Part shown: piece by piece, positions 36,462-48,259 of the stretch
How positions within the stretch are numbered: position 1 is the first letter of the stretch
Layout: the number at the start of each line of letters is the position of its first letter
Notes under the pieces: generated by a model
Told to the model about the DNA's origin: nothing
The model's input: only the letters and a program-made list of their open reading frames with translations
Database searches by the model: none
DNA from: Selaginella tamariscina
Lineage: Eukaryota; Streptophyta; Lycopodiopsida; Selaginellales; Selaginellaceae
Reading direction: 5' to 3'
DNA: 64,000 bases
Assembly: GCA_003024785.1 (NCBI GenBank)
Contig: PUQB01000851.1
Span: 1-64,000 of the forward strand
Translations under genes and position numbers: made by a program

Positions 36462-37510
36462 ATATAAACCTGCAAGAATATATGGTCTTTGCTCGTGATT
36501 TATCTGCTGATTTGCACAATCTTTTGGAATCTCTGTTATTGCTGGGGCAGTGGATAATGTAAGAGGTGCAAGCTTACAAAAATGGTACGAATTAGTTGTG
36601 ATTGTCACAAGTGGTTCCCTGCATGTAAATATTAGTGTATACCTGTACACGTGTATATAGAGACGCAATATCACTTCCACACTTGTTCCATAAACTATAT
36701 ATAAGTGGCCAACACACACGCACACGCACACGCACGAACGCATGCGGATATAAAGTTACCTGGAGAGGCTTGCTTCTACTAGCTGCCAGCATTTGATTGT
36801 ACCATCACGTCCTTGCCTGTACAACGTGACAAAATAATCAGAATAAAATGCATTTGAAGTATTACTTACGTAGAATTTTATTTTCCAGAAAATCATTCGT
36901 ACCAATTCCTAAAACTCCAGATTTTAAGCTGTGTACTCTGTATTCAACCCCCATTATTAGAGGATATTAAAAATTATTAAGATAAGATTTTGGCACTTAA
37001 AAGTTAGTGGTAGCTTACCGACATGTATATGTTAATATATGAATAACGTACGTGTGTGTGTGTGTGTGTGTCATATTAACATGGTCCAAGTATAAAGAAC
37101 AGAAAAACATACAAAGTGCAAAATCTCCATACTTAATGCTTTTTCCACAATCTGGCTTGCGTGTGTGTGTATCTGCATGTGCGTGCATATATGAATTATA
37201 TATAATTATATGGTCTCGTACATACGTAATAGCTGAAATACTTGTGTATAATACTATTACACATACACATGCTTTACCGGGATGACGAAAGAGTTCGTGT
37301 ACGTGTCCCAAATTCTCAATTCACCTTCTGCATACATAGTGGGTTATATGAGAAAATATACTAAAATATTTTTATTAAAATTATTTAATGTATTCACAAG
37401 AAAATTTACCAGAATAGAAGATTCGTGGGATGAAATGCAATCGATCTAACGGCTGATCTGTGCGCCCTGAAGACTGCAATCGGATCAGGAGCCGGTCCCT
37501 TCTTCTTCAT
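35893..37510 (-). pseudogene. WD40 protein (GNB1L/DSE1-like), 5' half, copy B
   Basis: The start at 37510 reads MKKKGPAPDPIAVFRAHRSA and VRSIAFHPTNLLF, a WD40 blade. Downstream exons on the minus strand read EGELRIWDTYTNSFVIPVK (about 37330-37275), QGRDGTIKCWQL (about 36823-36770), TTNSYHFCKLAPL (about 36600-36560) with PYILAG (about 36480), AIAGEDPSLV (about 36250-36225), AEVWDIDSAKRVHQFSHPSD (about 36170-36105) and FVPPGHNETLNVLTGYED (to 35893). Text then stops matching and runs into BIG-like sequence. The missing GTMALWDL part begins at 41449 on the plus strand. GNB1L/DSE1-type proteins are WD40 scaffolds, in plants linked to plasmodesmal transport and the ASTRA/TTT chaperone pathway. Except for the break the exons are well kept. 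Confidence 0.75.
36390..36461. repeat. (CT)n(TA)n microsatellite in a WD40 intron
   Basis: It is a CT run with one TTT interruption, then a TA run. The homologous site in copy A (about 24800-24822) has a much shorter CT run, so the tract has expanded or shrunk since duplication. Confidence 0.88.
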
Positions 37511-39761
37511 TTCTTTAAACCCTAATCTATAAACCCTAAACTTAAAACGTTCCAAATTTAAAATTTAAAAATCCGATATATATAACTTTTAGCCCTGAAG
37601 CATCCATTTTTAATATAATATATAGAATATTATCTTACAATAAAATCTAAAAAAATACATGATATATATTTTAAGTAATAAGAATCCTTTTATTTGTAAA
37701 TGAAAATAATATAGATCCAAGTTAATGGTTTACCTAAATTAAAATATTTATATCCTATTCATAAAATTTTAATCATTCCTTATTAAATAAAGTAAATCTT
37801 TATTTTTTAATATTTAATAAATTATAAATATCTTATTTAATAGCTGAACTCTTTAAACATATTTAATAATATTTGTACCTTATATTTAAATTAAAATTGC
37901 AGTGAACAATAATATTAGGTTTTTCTCATAACCTGGATGCGTAGAAAATGTTAGAATTTCTCGTAACCTAGAATATTAGTATATGACATCGGCTACTCTC
38001 ATGCATGTGGGATAATAAGCATGACACGTGGCAGCCTCTCCGTTTACGGGCATTTTTCTTGTACTCGGATGCCCTTTGTGGGCATTTGCATACAACAGAC
38101 GTCAAGACGGATTGCAGCCTTACGTTGCGAACACATTTTAGTGATGCATGATCTGTTTCAAATACAATCATGTCAGGGGTTAAGGTAAATTCTACAGTTA
38201 AATGACATTGTGCGTGTGTGTCCATGTGTTTCACACACATGCACGCATACACACACAATGAGACTTGTAATAAGCTCTCCGAGTACGTGTATAAATATAT
38301 AGATGTAATATTATATGTAATAATAGTTATATAATAAAAATTAGATATTAAATATACATGAGATTAAATATTTAAAGTAATTAATTGATAAATAAGAATC
38401 ATTTTATTTGTACAAATGCATTAATGATATGTTTAAACTATAAGCATTATAAAATCATAAACAACCGTTAGTTATTATCATTAAATTGCAAAACAAAAGT
38501 CATTCAATAAATACCTAAAAATTAGATTAATTAGAATTTCAAACAGAAAAATGTAAAATTTAAATTAACAAATATTCAAAAGAGTTTTTGTTTCAGTTGT
38601 TAATATTATTTATCAGCAGTATATTAAATTCATCGTTGATAAAAACTCAATAGTTAAGCATAAAGTTCCACAGTAACGATTTACCTAAATTAAATTAAAA
38701 ATATTTATATCCTATTCAGGATATTTTTAGAATAAATAAATAAATCTTATAAACTCTCTATTTATTTAATAATTATAACTATCTTATTTTAATGGATTCT
38801 GAACTTAACTTGTTAGTTCTCTTTAAACAAGGTTAATTTTTAAAATTAATCTAAAAATATACAATTATGCATATTAAGACAAATTTTAATTCTTATATAA
38901 CCATGTATGAGAAATTGAAAATAATTATCTTAAATTTAATCACTTAAATTTAATTTCATATATATCGTGTGCATTCCCACTGGATTTTTGCAGGTGGTAT
39001 TTAATACATTTCCTCGTTATTTTAAATTTCCAGGTTATTTCTGATGTAAAAATACAAATGATATATACGAATAAACATTTATATATACATCAATATATAA
39101 TGTATATTTATTTTATTTAGCCATGAATAAATAATTAATAAACGTACATAAAAATGATTTTTAATTATAAATTTATGTAGTAATATTATGTAATTCTAAT
39201 AAAGTCTCGGTGCCATTGAACTTGAACAAGAGTGAACCTAATTATCGTCTTATTTTTAATATTAAACAACTCATGTGAGTTTTTGATACTATATAATGTG
39301 GAATATTGAAAATATACATATAAATTGTCTATATAAGAATGATATTATATTAAAATATAAAATAATTCAGTTTAGCTAAATATAATATAACTCGGATGTA
39401 TATGTAGATATATCAATCCCAGATACTTTATAAAATTAACATCTATAATATACTTCATATGTGTACATATTTATATAAACTAATTGTTTATGTGCAATCA
39501 AAACTCAATTAAGTACAAACATACAAGTTTACATTCTACATACTCATAATATAGATACACACCCCATATATATTTTATACGTGTGTGTGTTTATACGTCT
39601 ATCTATCTATCTATCTATCTATAAAAAGGTATTAAAAAATATATATGTATTTGTCTCTCTCCCTCTCTCTCACACGCCCACTCTAAAGTGGTGTGCATCA
39701 CTTACAAATTCCAACTCTCTTTTCAATGCTTTCCTCTCTCTTTCTTCTCTCTCTCTCTCTC

Positions 39762-39792
<31 letters not shown>

Positions 39793-40400
39793 ACCTGAAA
39801 TGCAAGAATCCCACACTCATATGGTATGTATGATAAAAATCAAAGTGTTTAATTTTTTATATTTCTTTATACATGTTCATTGCAACAAGTAAGAACGTTC
39901 ATTATTCATTGGATTTGGTACACCCTCTTTTTGTTCCAAAGTCACACCAAATATAACGATCTTCTCATAAAACCTTGGTTTAGGGTTTACTAGTTAAACT
40001 TATATACGTACATTAGTTAACTATCATATGTATATAGAATACTGTGTCTGATTATAATCATTTAGGTTTAAATTATAGTTTACTACTTAAGTAATGACTA
40101 ATTACATAGTCAACTAACTATAGTTATAGTTAGCTATCTAAGCTATGTAGTCATCTATGTTTAATTATAAAACTATATTTAGTTATGGTTAACTATCTTA
40201 GTTATATAATACTTCAACTATTCACAACATATTAGGTTTAAGTAACTACATCTAGCTAAGAGTCAACTATGCAAGTAGTAAATATCTTATATCTGCACGA
40301 GACAATTAACTTGACTATCATAGACAAATAACTACGAACGCACATACGTGAACTACTACCATACGATACATATACAAAGCTGCCTGTGGGTATACCTGTC

Positions 40401-40445
<45 letters not shown>

Positions 40446-40500
40446 TTGTTATGTATGTATGTATGATATCTTCATATTATATATAATGTGTATATGTATT
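37511..40500. other. AT-rich DNA holding duplicated fragments and microsatellites
   Basis: No gene is seen. Sequence at about 38010-38100 (ACACGTGGCAGCCTCTCCG) is an inverted copy of 46478-46556. Around 38180-38210 (TAAATTCTACAGTTAAATGA) resembles 23544-23565. Around 39690-39810 it resembles the inverted 22970-23010. A (TATC)n run is at 39597-39621, (CT)n(CA)n at 39745-39793, and a (GT)n run at 40405-40434. The stretch 40000-40300 is rich in TAGTTA/TAACTA words. Confidence 0.65.
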
Positions 40501-40509
40501 ATGTACGCG

Positions 40510-40940
40510 AACTGATATACGTCGTTAATGCTCTTTGTACAGCTTGAATAATCCTCACGCAGCCAAATTGCACAGTCAATTCACGCACGTTCAAATTTCG
40601 TTCTGCAAAACTCACAGCTTAAGTTAAAGATAAATTATTGGTATGCACATCAATGTGATTCAATATGTGTGTGTGTGTGTGTGTGTACATTAAATAGTAA
40701 TAAAACAATCAGAAACTCACATGTAGGCACACACTGTGTATAGATACATAATATGCGCACCTTGTTCTTTCTAGCACACAGTAGAAGGCAACAGCGGTAA
40801 AAACTGGGCGTTCGAAATCTGCACTTCTACGTCGAGCATTTGTGAGACTTATGAGGCACACAGGACACCTCTTCACAAAAGAAAAATGGGATGAAAGTAT
40901 TAGCTGCTCTTCAAAAAGCTGCTCAAAGTACATTTTCATA
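40510..40940 (-). pseudogene. ORC6-like (origin recognition complex subunit 6) exon pair
   Basis: The minus strand near 40900-40765 reads CLISLTNARRRSADFERP and then VFTAVAFYCVLERTR, close to the plant ORC6 pattern in which a Ser/Ala-Asp-x-x-RPVFTAVAFYLCAKKHK-like segment forms part of the cyclin-like fold. A second segment near 40625-40515 reads NVRELTVQFGCVRIIQAVQR, also ORC6-like in content. ORC6 acts in the complex that marks replication origins. Only two exons are visible and I see no start or end, so this is a fragment. It lies inside the segment that appears inverted relative to the WD40 gene. Confidence 0.5.
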
Positions 40941-41448
40941 TATACATATAGTAGTATAACAGAATTGTTATGTGTACTCTATCCTTAATTTTTCGTGTAT
41001 GAGTGCCAGGTGGTGAATAGTTTTCATCTTATGAATATATCTATCCCGTGTATTACATACATGCATCTAGGCGTGTCCATGTGTATATCCATCTATGAGT
41101 AACATGTGACATGCGAGCATAATATCTGCATTGAATTATCTGTTTTGTATATATCTAGGCATATATGTGAGTTCTGTGTACTGAATATTTATATATATAT
41201 ATCGTTGTTAGTACGCATCAATTGTGGTGTATCTGATCGTATATAAATCTGTATCTGCATCCATGTGTACAGATTACTATGTGCTTATCTATATACCTTC
41301 TTACACTCTCATATCTGTGGAATATGTTGTGTGAGTGCATTCAATGTATATCAACATAGTGAGTATATCAAACAATATATATACTTATACACACATATAT
41401 TGGCATAAAGCTTGTGTCTGTCTATGCACAGACACATACTTAACTGGA
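40941..41448. other. AT-rich spacer, no gene seen
   Basis: ATATAT-rich sequence extends to the point (41448/41449) where WD40 homology starts abruptly. Confidence 0.5.
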
Positions 41449-42116
41449 ACCATGGCATTATGGGATTTATGGAACCCCAAGTTACCACGTATTTCTACTC
41501 GTTTCCACACTGAACCTGGTAAGTTACATATACGTGCATACATATATTACAGAACATATCGTCTACATATGTGTTTATATATTTGCGAAAGTTCCTTCTC
41601 TTTTGATGGTTTAAAGAGTTTGGTCTGGTTAGTGCATAGTATTGCATTGGATGCATCTTGCCGAGGTGGCATTTCAGGAGCTGCTGATGACAACACCATC
41701 TTTTTTCAACATTGATAACACCCAGGTAGTTAAACATTGATCAACCATTGATGAGTGCATAATGCAGTACTATAAGATTGATTATTTCTGTTACCTGTAC
41801 ATATACATACACCACACACACATAGATACACACACATATAGAGAGGAGAGGGAGGGAGGGAGATGTACATATAACATAACATGTATGATAAATAATGTCT
41901 TTACAGAACACATTTACATCAGTAAAAGAAATATGTCGTGATCGTCCTGGTATTGGAGATGTTTCCATACGTCCAGATGGCAAAATTGCTGCTACAGGTG
42001 GATGGGACAACAGGTAAACTTAAGTATATACATATACTGTAAGTATAAAGAAGAGTATATATCATGTCTTTATCATTTATTTTACTTAATAACAAGCTAA
42101 AACTACAATAATAAGT

Positions 42117-42148
<32 letters not shown>

Positions 42149-42300
42149 ACACACACACGCGCGTACACATTTATGGTACTAGTTTTATGTTGAAAGATAA
42201 CAGAGTGCGGATTTATGACTACAATCGAAGGATACCACTTGCTATACTAAATATCTCAAGATTCATATATTGCACTCTGGTTGAGCTAATAAAATCGTTT
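41449..42300 (+). pseudogene. WD40 protein (GNB1L/DSE1-like), 3' half
   Basis: The match starts with GTMALWDLWNPKLPRIST at 41449, continues in an exon (about 41590-41715) reading SIALDASCRGGISGAADDNT, then an exon near 41905-42016 ([20 protein letters not shown] followed by GWDN), and a last exon near 42200 (RVRIYDYNRRIPLAIL). It then loses frame. These are the final blades of the GNB1L/DSE1-like propeller. The text before 41449 (ACATACTTAACT) is unrelated to the gene, and its true upstream half is found on the minus strand ending at 35893. The exon at 41700 ends in a run of six Ts that shifts the frame. Confidence 0.78.
42117..42157. repeat. (CT)n(CA)n microsatellite in a WD40 intron
   Basis: A CT run of about 26 bases leads into a CA run and a short CG run. 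Confidence 0.88.
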
Positions 42301-42517
42301 TAGCACATTTTCTACAACATTTTTATTTAGGCACACACACACATCATTACTAATTTTTAAACAATTCTCTCCAGCCGAGAAGGGAATATTGGTATTAATC
42401 TTTAGCTTACTGTTGCATCAAAGAATAATCGTAAAACTAATAAAAATAAATATTTTATATTATATATAAGAGAATTAAATAACGTTTATTCACAAATTAT
42501 TAAAACTTGGATGTTTA

Positions 42518-44522
42518 CTATGGAGTTAGATACTTGGGCAGAATTTGACCATTAAGAAAAGCTTGAAAGAGTTGCAATCCTTCTTTAGGTCTCAAAGAAG
42601 GCACCATATGCCCGGCTCCTCGTACTGTCACAAACGTCAATCCTTTATACACTTGACTCCATCCAAATATATAAATATTAACAATGTAAATGTCTCTCTC
42701 TCTCACACACACACATGCACGCACGTATGCAGCACAAGGTCTCTCTCTTCCTCTCTTTCACACACACATACAAGGTCTCTCTATCTCACACACTCACACA
42801 AGTCTCTCTCTCACACATATACAAGGTCTCCCCTCTTCCTCTCTCTCATACACACTTCTCTCTCTCTCTACGTTTCCTTATTGGTGGAATTCCATGGGTA
42901 CCAAAAAGCTTGAGTAATTAATTTTAAGGATTTCAACCAGGCTTTCGAACCACCGTAGGAACGACAGAATCCATATCTCCACTGTAAAAACAATTATATT
43001 ATTACAGAACATACACACAGGTGCGTGTGTGTGCACGCGCATGTGTATGCACATGTAAATCTATATCCTTAGTTGCAAACTCAAACATAGAAAGTTACAT
43101 GTCGTTATCTCCGTATCCAACGTTAAAATATATCAATCTAAATATTATGTATACTTTATATACCATAGAGAGTTTATTATCTTTCATATTAATTTATAAA
43201 CACACACACACACACATGCCCACACATACCTACGAAGAGTCTGCTTTGCTAATACTGGACACGTGATGATTCATATGAAGTGCATCTTGGACGTTCTTTC
43301 GATTCGGATAAACTTTAGTGTTGTCCTTTGCAAGGTGTAGACACATCATAAACAACAAAACGATGGTGTACAGCTTAATCTGTAGTTATAACAAAATAAT
43401 TTAACATAAAATTATAATATTTAATAAATAAAAAATGCACTCACCTTTCTCTTCGTTGTTACACAGTCATTAGTATCATTTTTAAGTATATATAAGGATT
43501 TACATCGCCAATGTCGAAATTCTCTTCATTGAATGCTCCATTGCATTTAGATGAATTACCATATAGATCACACTTAACCAAAGTAGCATAAGTTTCATCT
43601 GATATCATCGAGTGCGTGTAATAAAAGTCATTAGTGGAAAGCTCATCATAATCCACATTGGTAAATGCATTTTTCAAATCTAAATCAACGAATCATAAGA
43701 GTGTGTGTGTGTGCGCGTGTGTGTGCGAAGAGAGAGAGAGGGACTTACAGCAACCCTTTAAGGTTGATATGATGATGATGTTTGCTATGAGACAAAATCT
43801 CCATAGCCAAAGTTGGGATGTAATGCCCTGCATATATGTGTGCCTGTGGTATACAAAAAATACATATAGTGTATATAGAATATATATGTGTGTGTGTGTG
43901 TGTTTTAGAAAAATATGGGGTACCTGCGTAGCTTTCATCAACGATGTAGAAGTCGTTGTGTTTGTGCTGAGAGAACTTCTTAAACCACTGAGTCAAGAAT
44001 TTAAGATTTTCTTTGTTTGGTTGTTTTAGTATCAGTGTTGTTCAAAGTACTATTGGACTATGCAGAATATCATGTTGGCAGTTGTTCAAAAAAGTTTTTT
44101 CTTATATATAAATAAATATCTAAATATTTATAGTTAAATATGTAACTCGTTTATAAGAATGATTGTTAACATGGAAAGGACCGAGTTCACTTAGAAATCG
44201 ATACCCAACAGATGAACATCCAGGACCTACAAAAAAAGCTTTATACGCACACACGCACACACGCACACACACTTTTCCCTTTTCTCTCTCCCAAACACAC
44301 AGACATACATCCATTTAATGGACAACAAAGTAGATTGGGATGGTCAGTCTCAGAAAACCAATAGAAAAGAGCACGACCATCCTTAAAGTTGACTGGAATT
44401 TGACTAGTATACTGCCTGAAGTTGACTGGAGGTTGACTAGAAAGAAAGTTGATTAGATCATCATTACACGCTGCTGCAGAACTCACAAGAAACAGAACAC
44501 TTATTAGCAAAACTAACTCCAT
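42518..44522 (-). pseudogene. serine carboxypeptidase-like (SCPL), copy B
   Basis: Read leftwards, it starts [18 protein letters not shown] at 44522 and follows copy A exon by exon: GPGCSSVGY (about 44227), AANMIF (about 44085), a decayed active-site segment DESYAG where copy A has GESYAG (about 43935), [11 protein letters not shown] (about 43830), NAFTNVDYDELS (about 43665), the GDMDSVVP exon (about 42985) and RGAGHMVP (about 42625), ending PKYLTP before TAG at 42518. Lesions include loss of the LESPAGVGFA segment, loss of NEYSWTKG, and frame changes near 44310 and 43480. It is inactive. Its intron near 42690-42870 is CT/CA microsatellite. It is inverted relative to copy A. Confidence 0.88.
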
Positions 44523-44576
44523 TTCCCTCCTTAAATTGTAATAACAAAATTTCACTCACTGATATCATATGACTAC

Positions 44577-45620
44577 TTTGGTTAAGTGTGGTCTGTATGG
44601 TAATTTATTTGAATGCAATGGAGCATTCATGGTGATATAAATCCTTCTGATATACTTAAAGATAATACCAACGATTGTGTAACAACTAAGAGGAATGTGA
44701 GTGCATTTTTTTTTATTTATTAAATATAATATAGTTTTATGTTAAATTATTTTTTTAAACTATACATTAAGCTGTTTAATTGTGTACACCAACGTCATTT
44801 TATTGTTTATACCTTGTAAGGATAATATTAAAGTTTCTGAATCGAAAGAATGTCCAAGATGCACTTCATTTGAATCATCATCAATATTCCAAGGCTGCTT
44901 GTAAGTATGTGTGGGTGTGTTTGTAAATTAAATTGAAAAATAATAAACTTTCTATGGTATATAAAGTATACATAATATTTTAAATTGATCTATTTTATGT
45001 TCAAGAACATTGGATATAGAGAAAACGACATGTACCTTTCTATGCTACAAAAAATTCTTGAGTTCACAATTAAGAATCTGGATTTAAAGGTGCATACACA
45101 CCCATGCACACAAACACACACACACGTAAAGTTTGTAATAATATAGTTTATTTTTATAATGAAGATATGGATTCTGTCATTCTTACGAGTGATTTAAGAG
45201 CCTGGTTGAAATCTTTAAAATTAACTACTTAAGTTCGTTGGTACCCATGGGATTCCATAGATACAGTTAATATATTGTTTAACAAATGTAGAGAAGAGAA
45301 GAGAGATGGAGACCTTCTATGCATGTGAAAGAGAGAGAGACCTTGTGATGTGTGTGTGTGAGAGAGAGACAAACCTTGTATGTCTGTGTGAAATAGAGGA
45401 AGAGAGAGACCTTGTGTGTGTGTGTGCATGAGAGAGAGAGTGAGAGACCTTCTATGTGTGTGTGAAAGAGAGGAAGAGAGAGATCTTGTGTGTGTGTGAG
45501 TGAGAGAGAAGAGAGACCTTGTATGTGTGTGTGAAAGAGAAGAGGAGAGAGAGTTTGTGTGTTTGTGTAAATAGAGAGTTTGTATGTTGAAAGAGAGGAA
45601 AAGAGAGATCTTGTGTTAGA

Positions 45621-45665
<45 letters not shown>

Positions 45666-46600
45666 CTTGTATGTGTGGTGAAAGAGAAGAGGGGAGAGCT
45701 TGTGTGTTTGTGTGAGATAGAGAGTTTGTATGTTGAAAGAGAGGAAAAGAGAGATCTTGTGTTAGAGTGTGTGTGAGAGAGAGAGAGAGACCTTGTATGA
45801 TGAAAGAGAGTAAGAGAGACACCCTGTGTGTGTGGTGCCAGAGAGACACCTTGTATGTTGAGAGAGAGAGGAAGAGAGAGACCTTGTGTGTGTGGGGGAG
45901 AAGACAAATACATATATACATTTTTAATACATGTATCATATATAGGGGTATATATATATATATATATACACATTCTTGTTCAGACATATAATTATGAGTA
46001 CGAAGGATGCAAATTCTTATGTTTGTACTCAATTGAGTTTTTATTGGACATAAACCATATAATTATGTACAATTTGTGAATGCATACTAAGTATATTAAA
46101 CATATTAATTTTATAAAAGTATCTGGGTCAGGTAGCTTATATTTAGCTAAACTGAATTATATTATCTAAACCCTAAATCCACATTATATAAAAAAACGTC
46201 ACTTCACTTGAGAAAGCAAATTAAATATTATAAATAAGACGATAACCAGATAATAATATAGGTTCTACTTCTTCGCCGACTTTTTAAAATACCTTTATAC
46301 TATTGAGAATGTACATAATATTACCACATAAAATTATTAAAAAACATTTTTTATGTACATTTATAATTGTGTATTCATGGCTAAAAAAAATTAATATACA
46401 TGTATATAATGATGTGAGTGGTAAGTTGTGCATGTACGTATGGATTCAAACCACCATGACATACGCTGTAAGACTAGCATGTTATACGCAAATGCCCAGA
46501 AAGGTATCCGAGTAGAATAATAAATGTCCGTGAAAGGAGAGGCTGCCACGTGTCAGTCCATTTTTCCCACGTGCATAAGAGTGCTGACGTAGTACCCATA
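44577..46600 (+). pseudogene. SCPL copy C (3' part) with its downstream flank
   Basis: It begins abruptly with a TTLVKCGLYGN segment at about 44577, 55 bp after the start of copy B, head to head. It follows copy A through a decayed KLFN segment (about 44765), CQGCS-like text near 44885 and AWLKSLKLTT near 45205. The microsatellite intron is 45290-45900. Downstream text (about 45990-46330) matches 23100-23420 after copy A. The active-site Ser exons are missing. Homology with the 3' flank stops before the second gypsy element. Confidence 0.8.
45290..45900. repeat. expanded GA/GT microsatellite in the SCPL-C intron
   Basis: About 600 bp consist of GAGAGAGA, GTGTGTG and recurring GAGACCTTGT units, longer than the homologous tract of copy A (about 390 bp). 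Open reading frames on either strand are artefacts of the repeat. Confidence 0.88.
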
Positions 46601-46827
46601 TATGTAGGGTGTGAAAGGAGCTCAAAAAAATTTTGATATGATATAGAGAAGATTTAATCCATTTTAAAGCTTTAGTTTTTATATATTCAATAACTTTTTT
46701 CTATGTTCTGCTTTTGCAATTTGATTTCAATCTGTTTCGTACTTTATTTATAATGCTCACTACTACAGAAAGTTAATTATAAATACCTGAATTTATGTTT
46801 ATATTTAATTAATTCAAAAATTCAATT
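46601..46827. other. AT-rich DNA before gypsy element 2
   Basis: The sequence is AT-rich and no gene is seen. It ends with AATT immediately before the LTR. Confidence 0.5.
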
Positions 46828-47031
46828 TGTAAGATACTGTATATTAGGTAACGTACCGTATATACGCATGTGTATATACGCACATGCGTAGTGACACATG
46901 GGTGGTGATCTGGCCCCATGTGTCAGCGCCACGTGTTGCATGTGTGCCACGTGGCAGGAGACCTCCTGTTATAAGCAGGGTTTTTTGTAAACTAATATAT
47001 CAGATTTTCATTTAATATATCTGCTCTTTCA
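46828..47031 (+). repeat. 5' LTR of gypsy element 2
   Basis: It is 204 bp with TG...CA ends. Several CACGTG/ACACATG words occur in the first half, including GCCACGTGTT and TGCCACGTGGCA, which are G-box-type palindromes. A TTATAAGC segment may be the TATA box. Confidence 0.95.
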
Positions 47032-47044
47032 TTGGTGGAGAAGT
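47032..47044 (+). promoter_or_regulatory. putative primer-binding site of gypsy element 2
   Basis: TTGGTGGAGA directly follows the LTR, the same ten bases as in element 1. Confidence 0.55.
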
Positions 47045-47085
47045 TGGGTATTCCTTTCTTCCGCATTTTCTTTTTTCTTGTTTCC

Positions 47086-48150
47086 ATGACAATGAACATG
47101 GAGACGGCTTTTAGCATTATTGCTACTGCTATGATGCACAAACTAAGTTGTTGGAGCGCTTCGTTGAGGGTCCGTCCTCCTCTTCCCCGTCTGAGCCTCA
47201 TGCCGGGGATCTGCTTCTAGTACTTCCTTCATCTTCTTCACAGGCCACAAATCCGAGGGTTCGACCCCGATCTTTTTGTGGTGATCCGGGAGATGATGTA
47301 TACCACTGGTTGATCATTTCCAAGTCATTGTTCGTTATCATGGTTGGGATGAGGCCCGTGCTCTCAGAGAATTCCCTACATGTTTGGAAGGCCCTGCGCT
47401 CAAGTGGTATAATGGATTGGCTGCGGAGATTCAAGCCAATAGTAATCGGTTAACGGAATGTCTCAAACGTACGTTTGGCAAAGTTGAGGATTCAGATGAT
47501 GCTTTCCAACAACTGCATGCGAAACGACAACATCCTGGTGAGTCTGTTATGCGGTTCAGTATTAGGTTCGGGGATTTAGTTCGGCGTGCATATCCTAACA
47601 TGCCTGAGCCTATTAAGCTCGGTATGTTATGGCCAACTATGCGACCCGAACTTGTTCGATTCGTTCGGGCTCTTCGTCCTACCACATTGGAGGAAGCTTT
47701 TGCACTAGCTCAACGTTTTGAGTTGGTGCCTGGTGAGGGCCGTGTTCCCCTTGGGTTACCTGCTCCTCTTGTTCAGCGTGCTGATCCAATGGAGGTTGAT
47801 GCTGCTGCATATGTGCCCGCACGACAAGCCTTTCGTGGTCGACCTCGGGGCCCACCCCGTGGACCACCTCCACGAAATCGTCCTGCACCTGCTCCAGTTC
47901 CTGCCCGTGGTGGTCAAAATCCACGGATTCGTGACAGGAGGAATCGGAACAATGCAGGTCACCCAATCAAGTTCATTGTGGGCCTGTTGGGCACCTGGAC
48001 ATACTTGGCGGGCATGCGATGTGTATCCTGATTGGCGTCCACCACATCCAGGCTGGCGACCATATGTTCCGGATGGTGCCTGTGGCGGCCATTATGTCTG
48101 ATGATGAGCTTCCAGATGATGACGCTCTCTTGCGGGTGGATCTGTTGCGG
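47086..48150 (+). pseudogene. gag of gypsy element 2
   Basis: The reading starts near 47086 (MTMNMETAFSI). It has a FCGDPGDDVYHW segment near 47275 and a long open part from 47384 with LKRTFGKVEDSDDAFQQLH and the Arg/Pro-rich RGRPRGPPRGPPPRNR. A zinc knuckle-like GHTWRAC near 48000 follows after a frame change. Frames change near 47310-47390 and 47975. Gag packages element RNA. Confidence 0.85.
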
Positions 48151-48259
48151 AAAACCAGTAATCGTACGGGCGACGGAGGGATCCCGTGCGATGGAAACTC
48201 CACCTCCATGTTTTTTCGCTATGCATATCAAGGGTTGCAAGTTCCACCAAAATCATCCA

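Noticed and set aside
40000..40300. TAGTTA/TAACTA-rich stretch as a satellite array
   Set aside because: The words recur irregularly with no fixed period, so it is only low-complexity AT-rich DNA.
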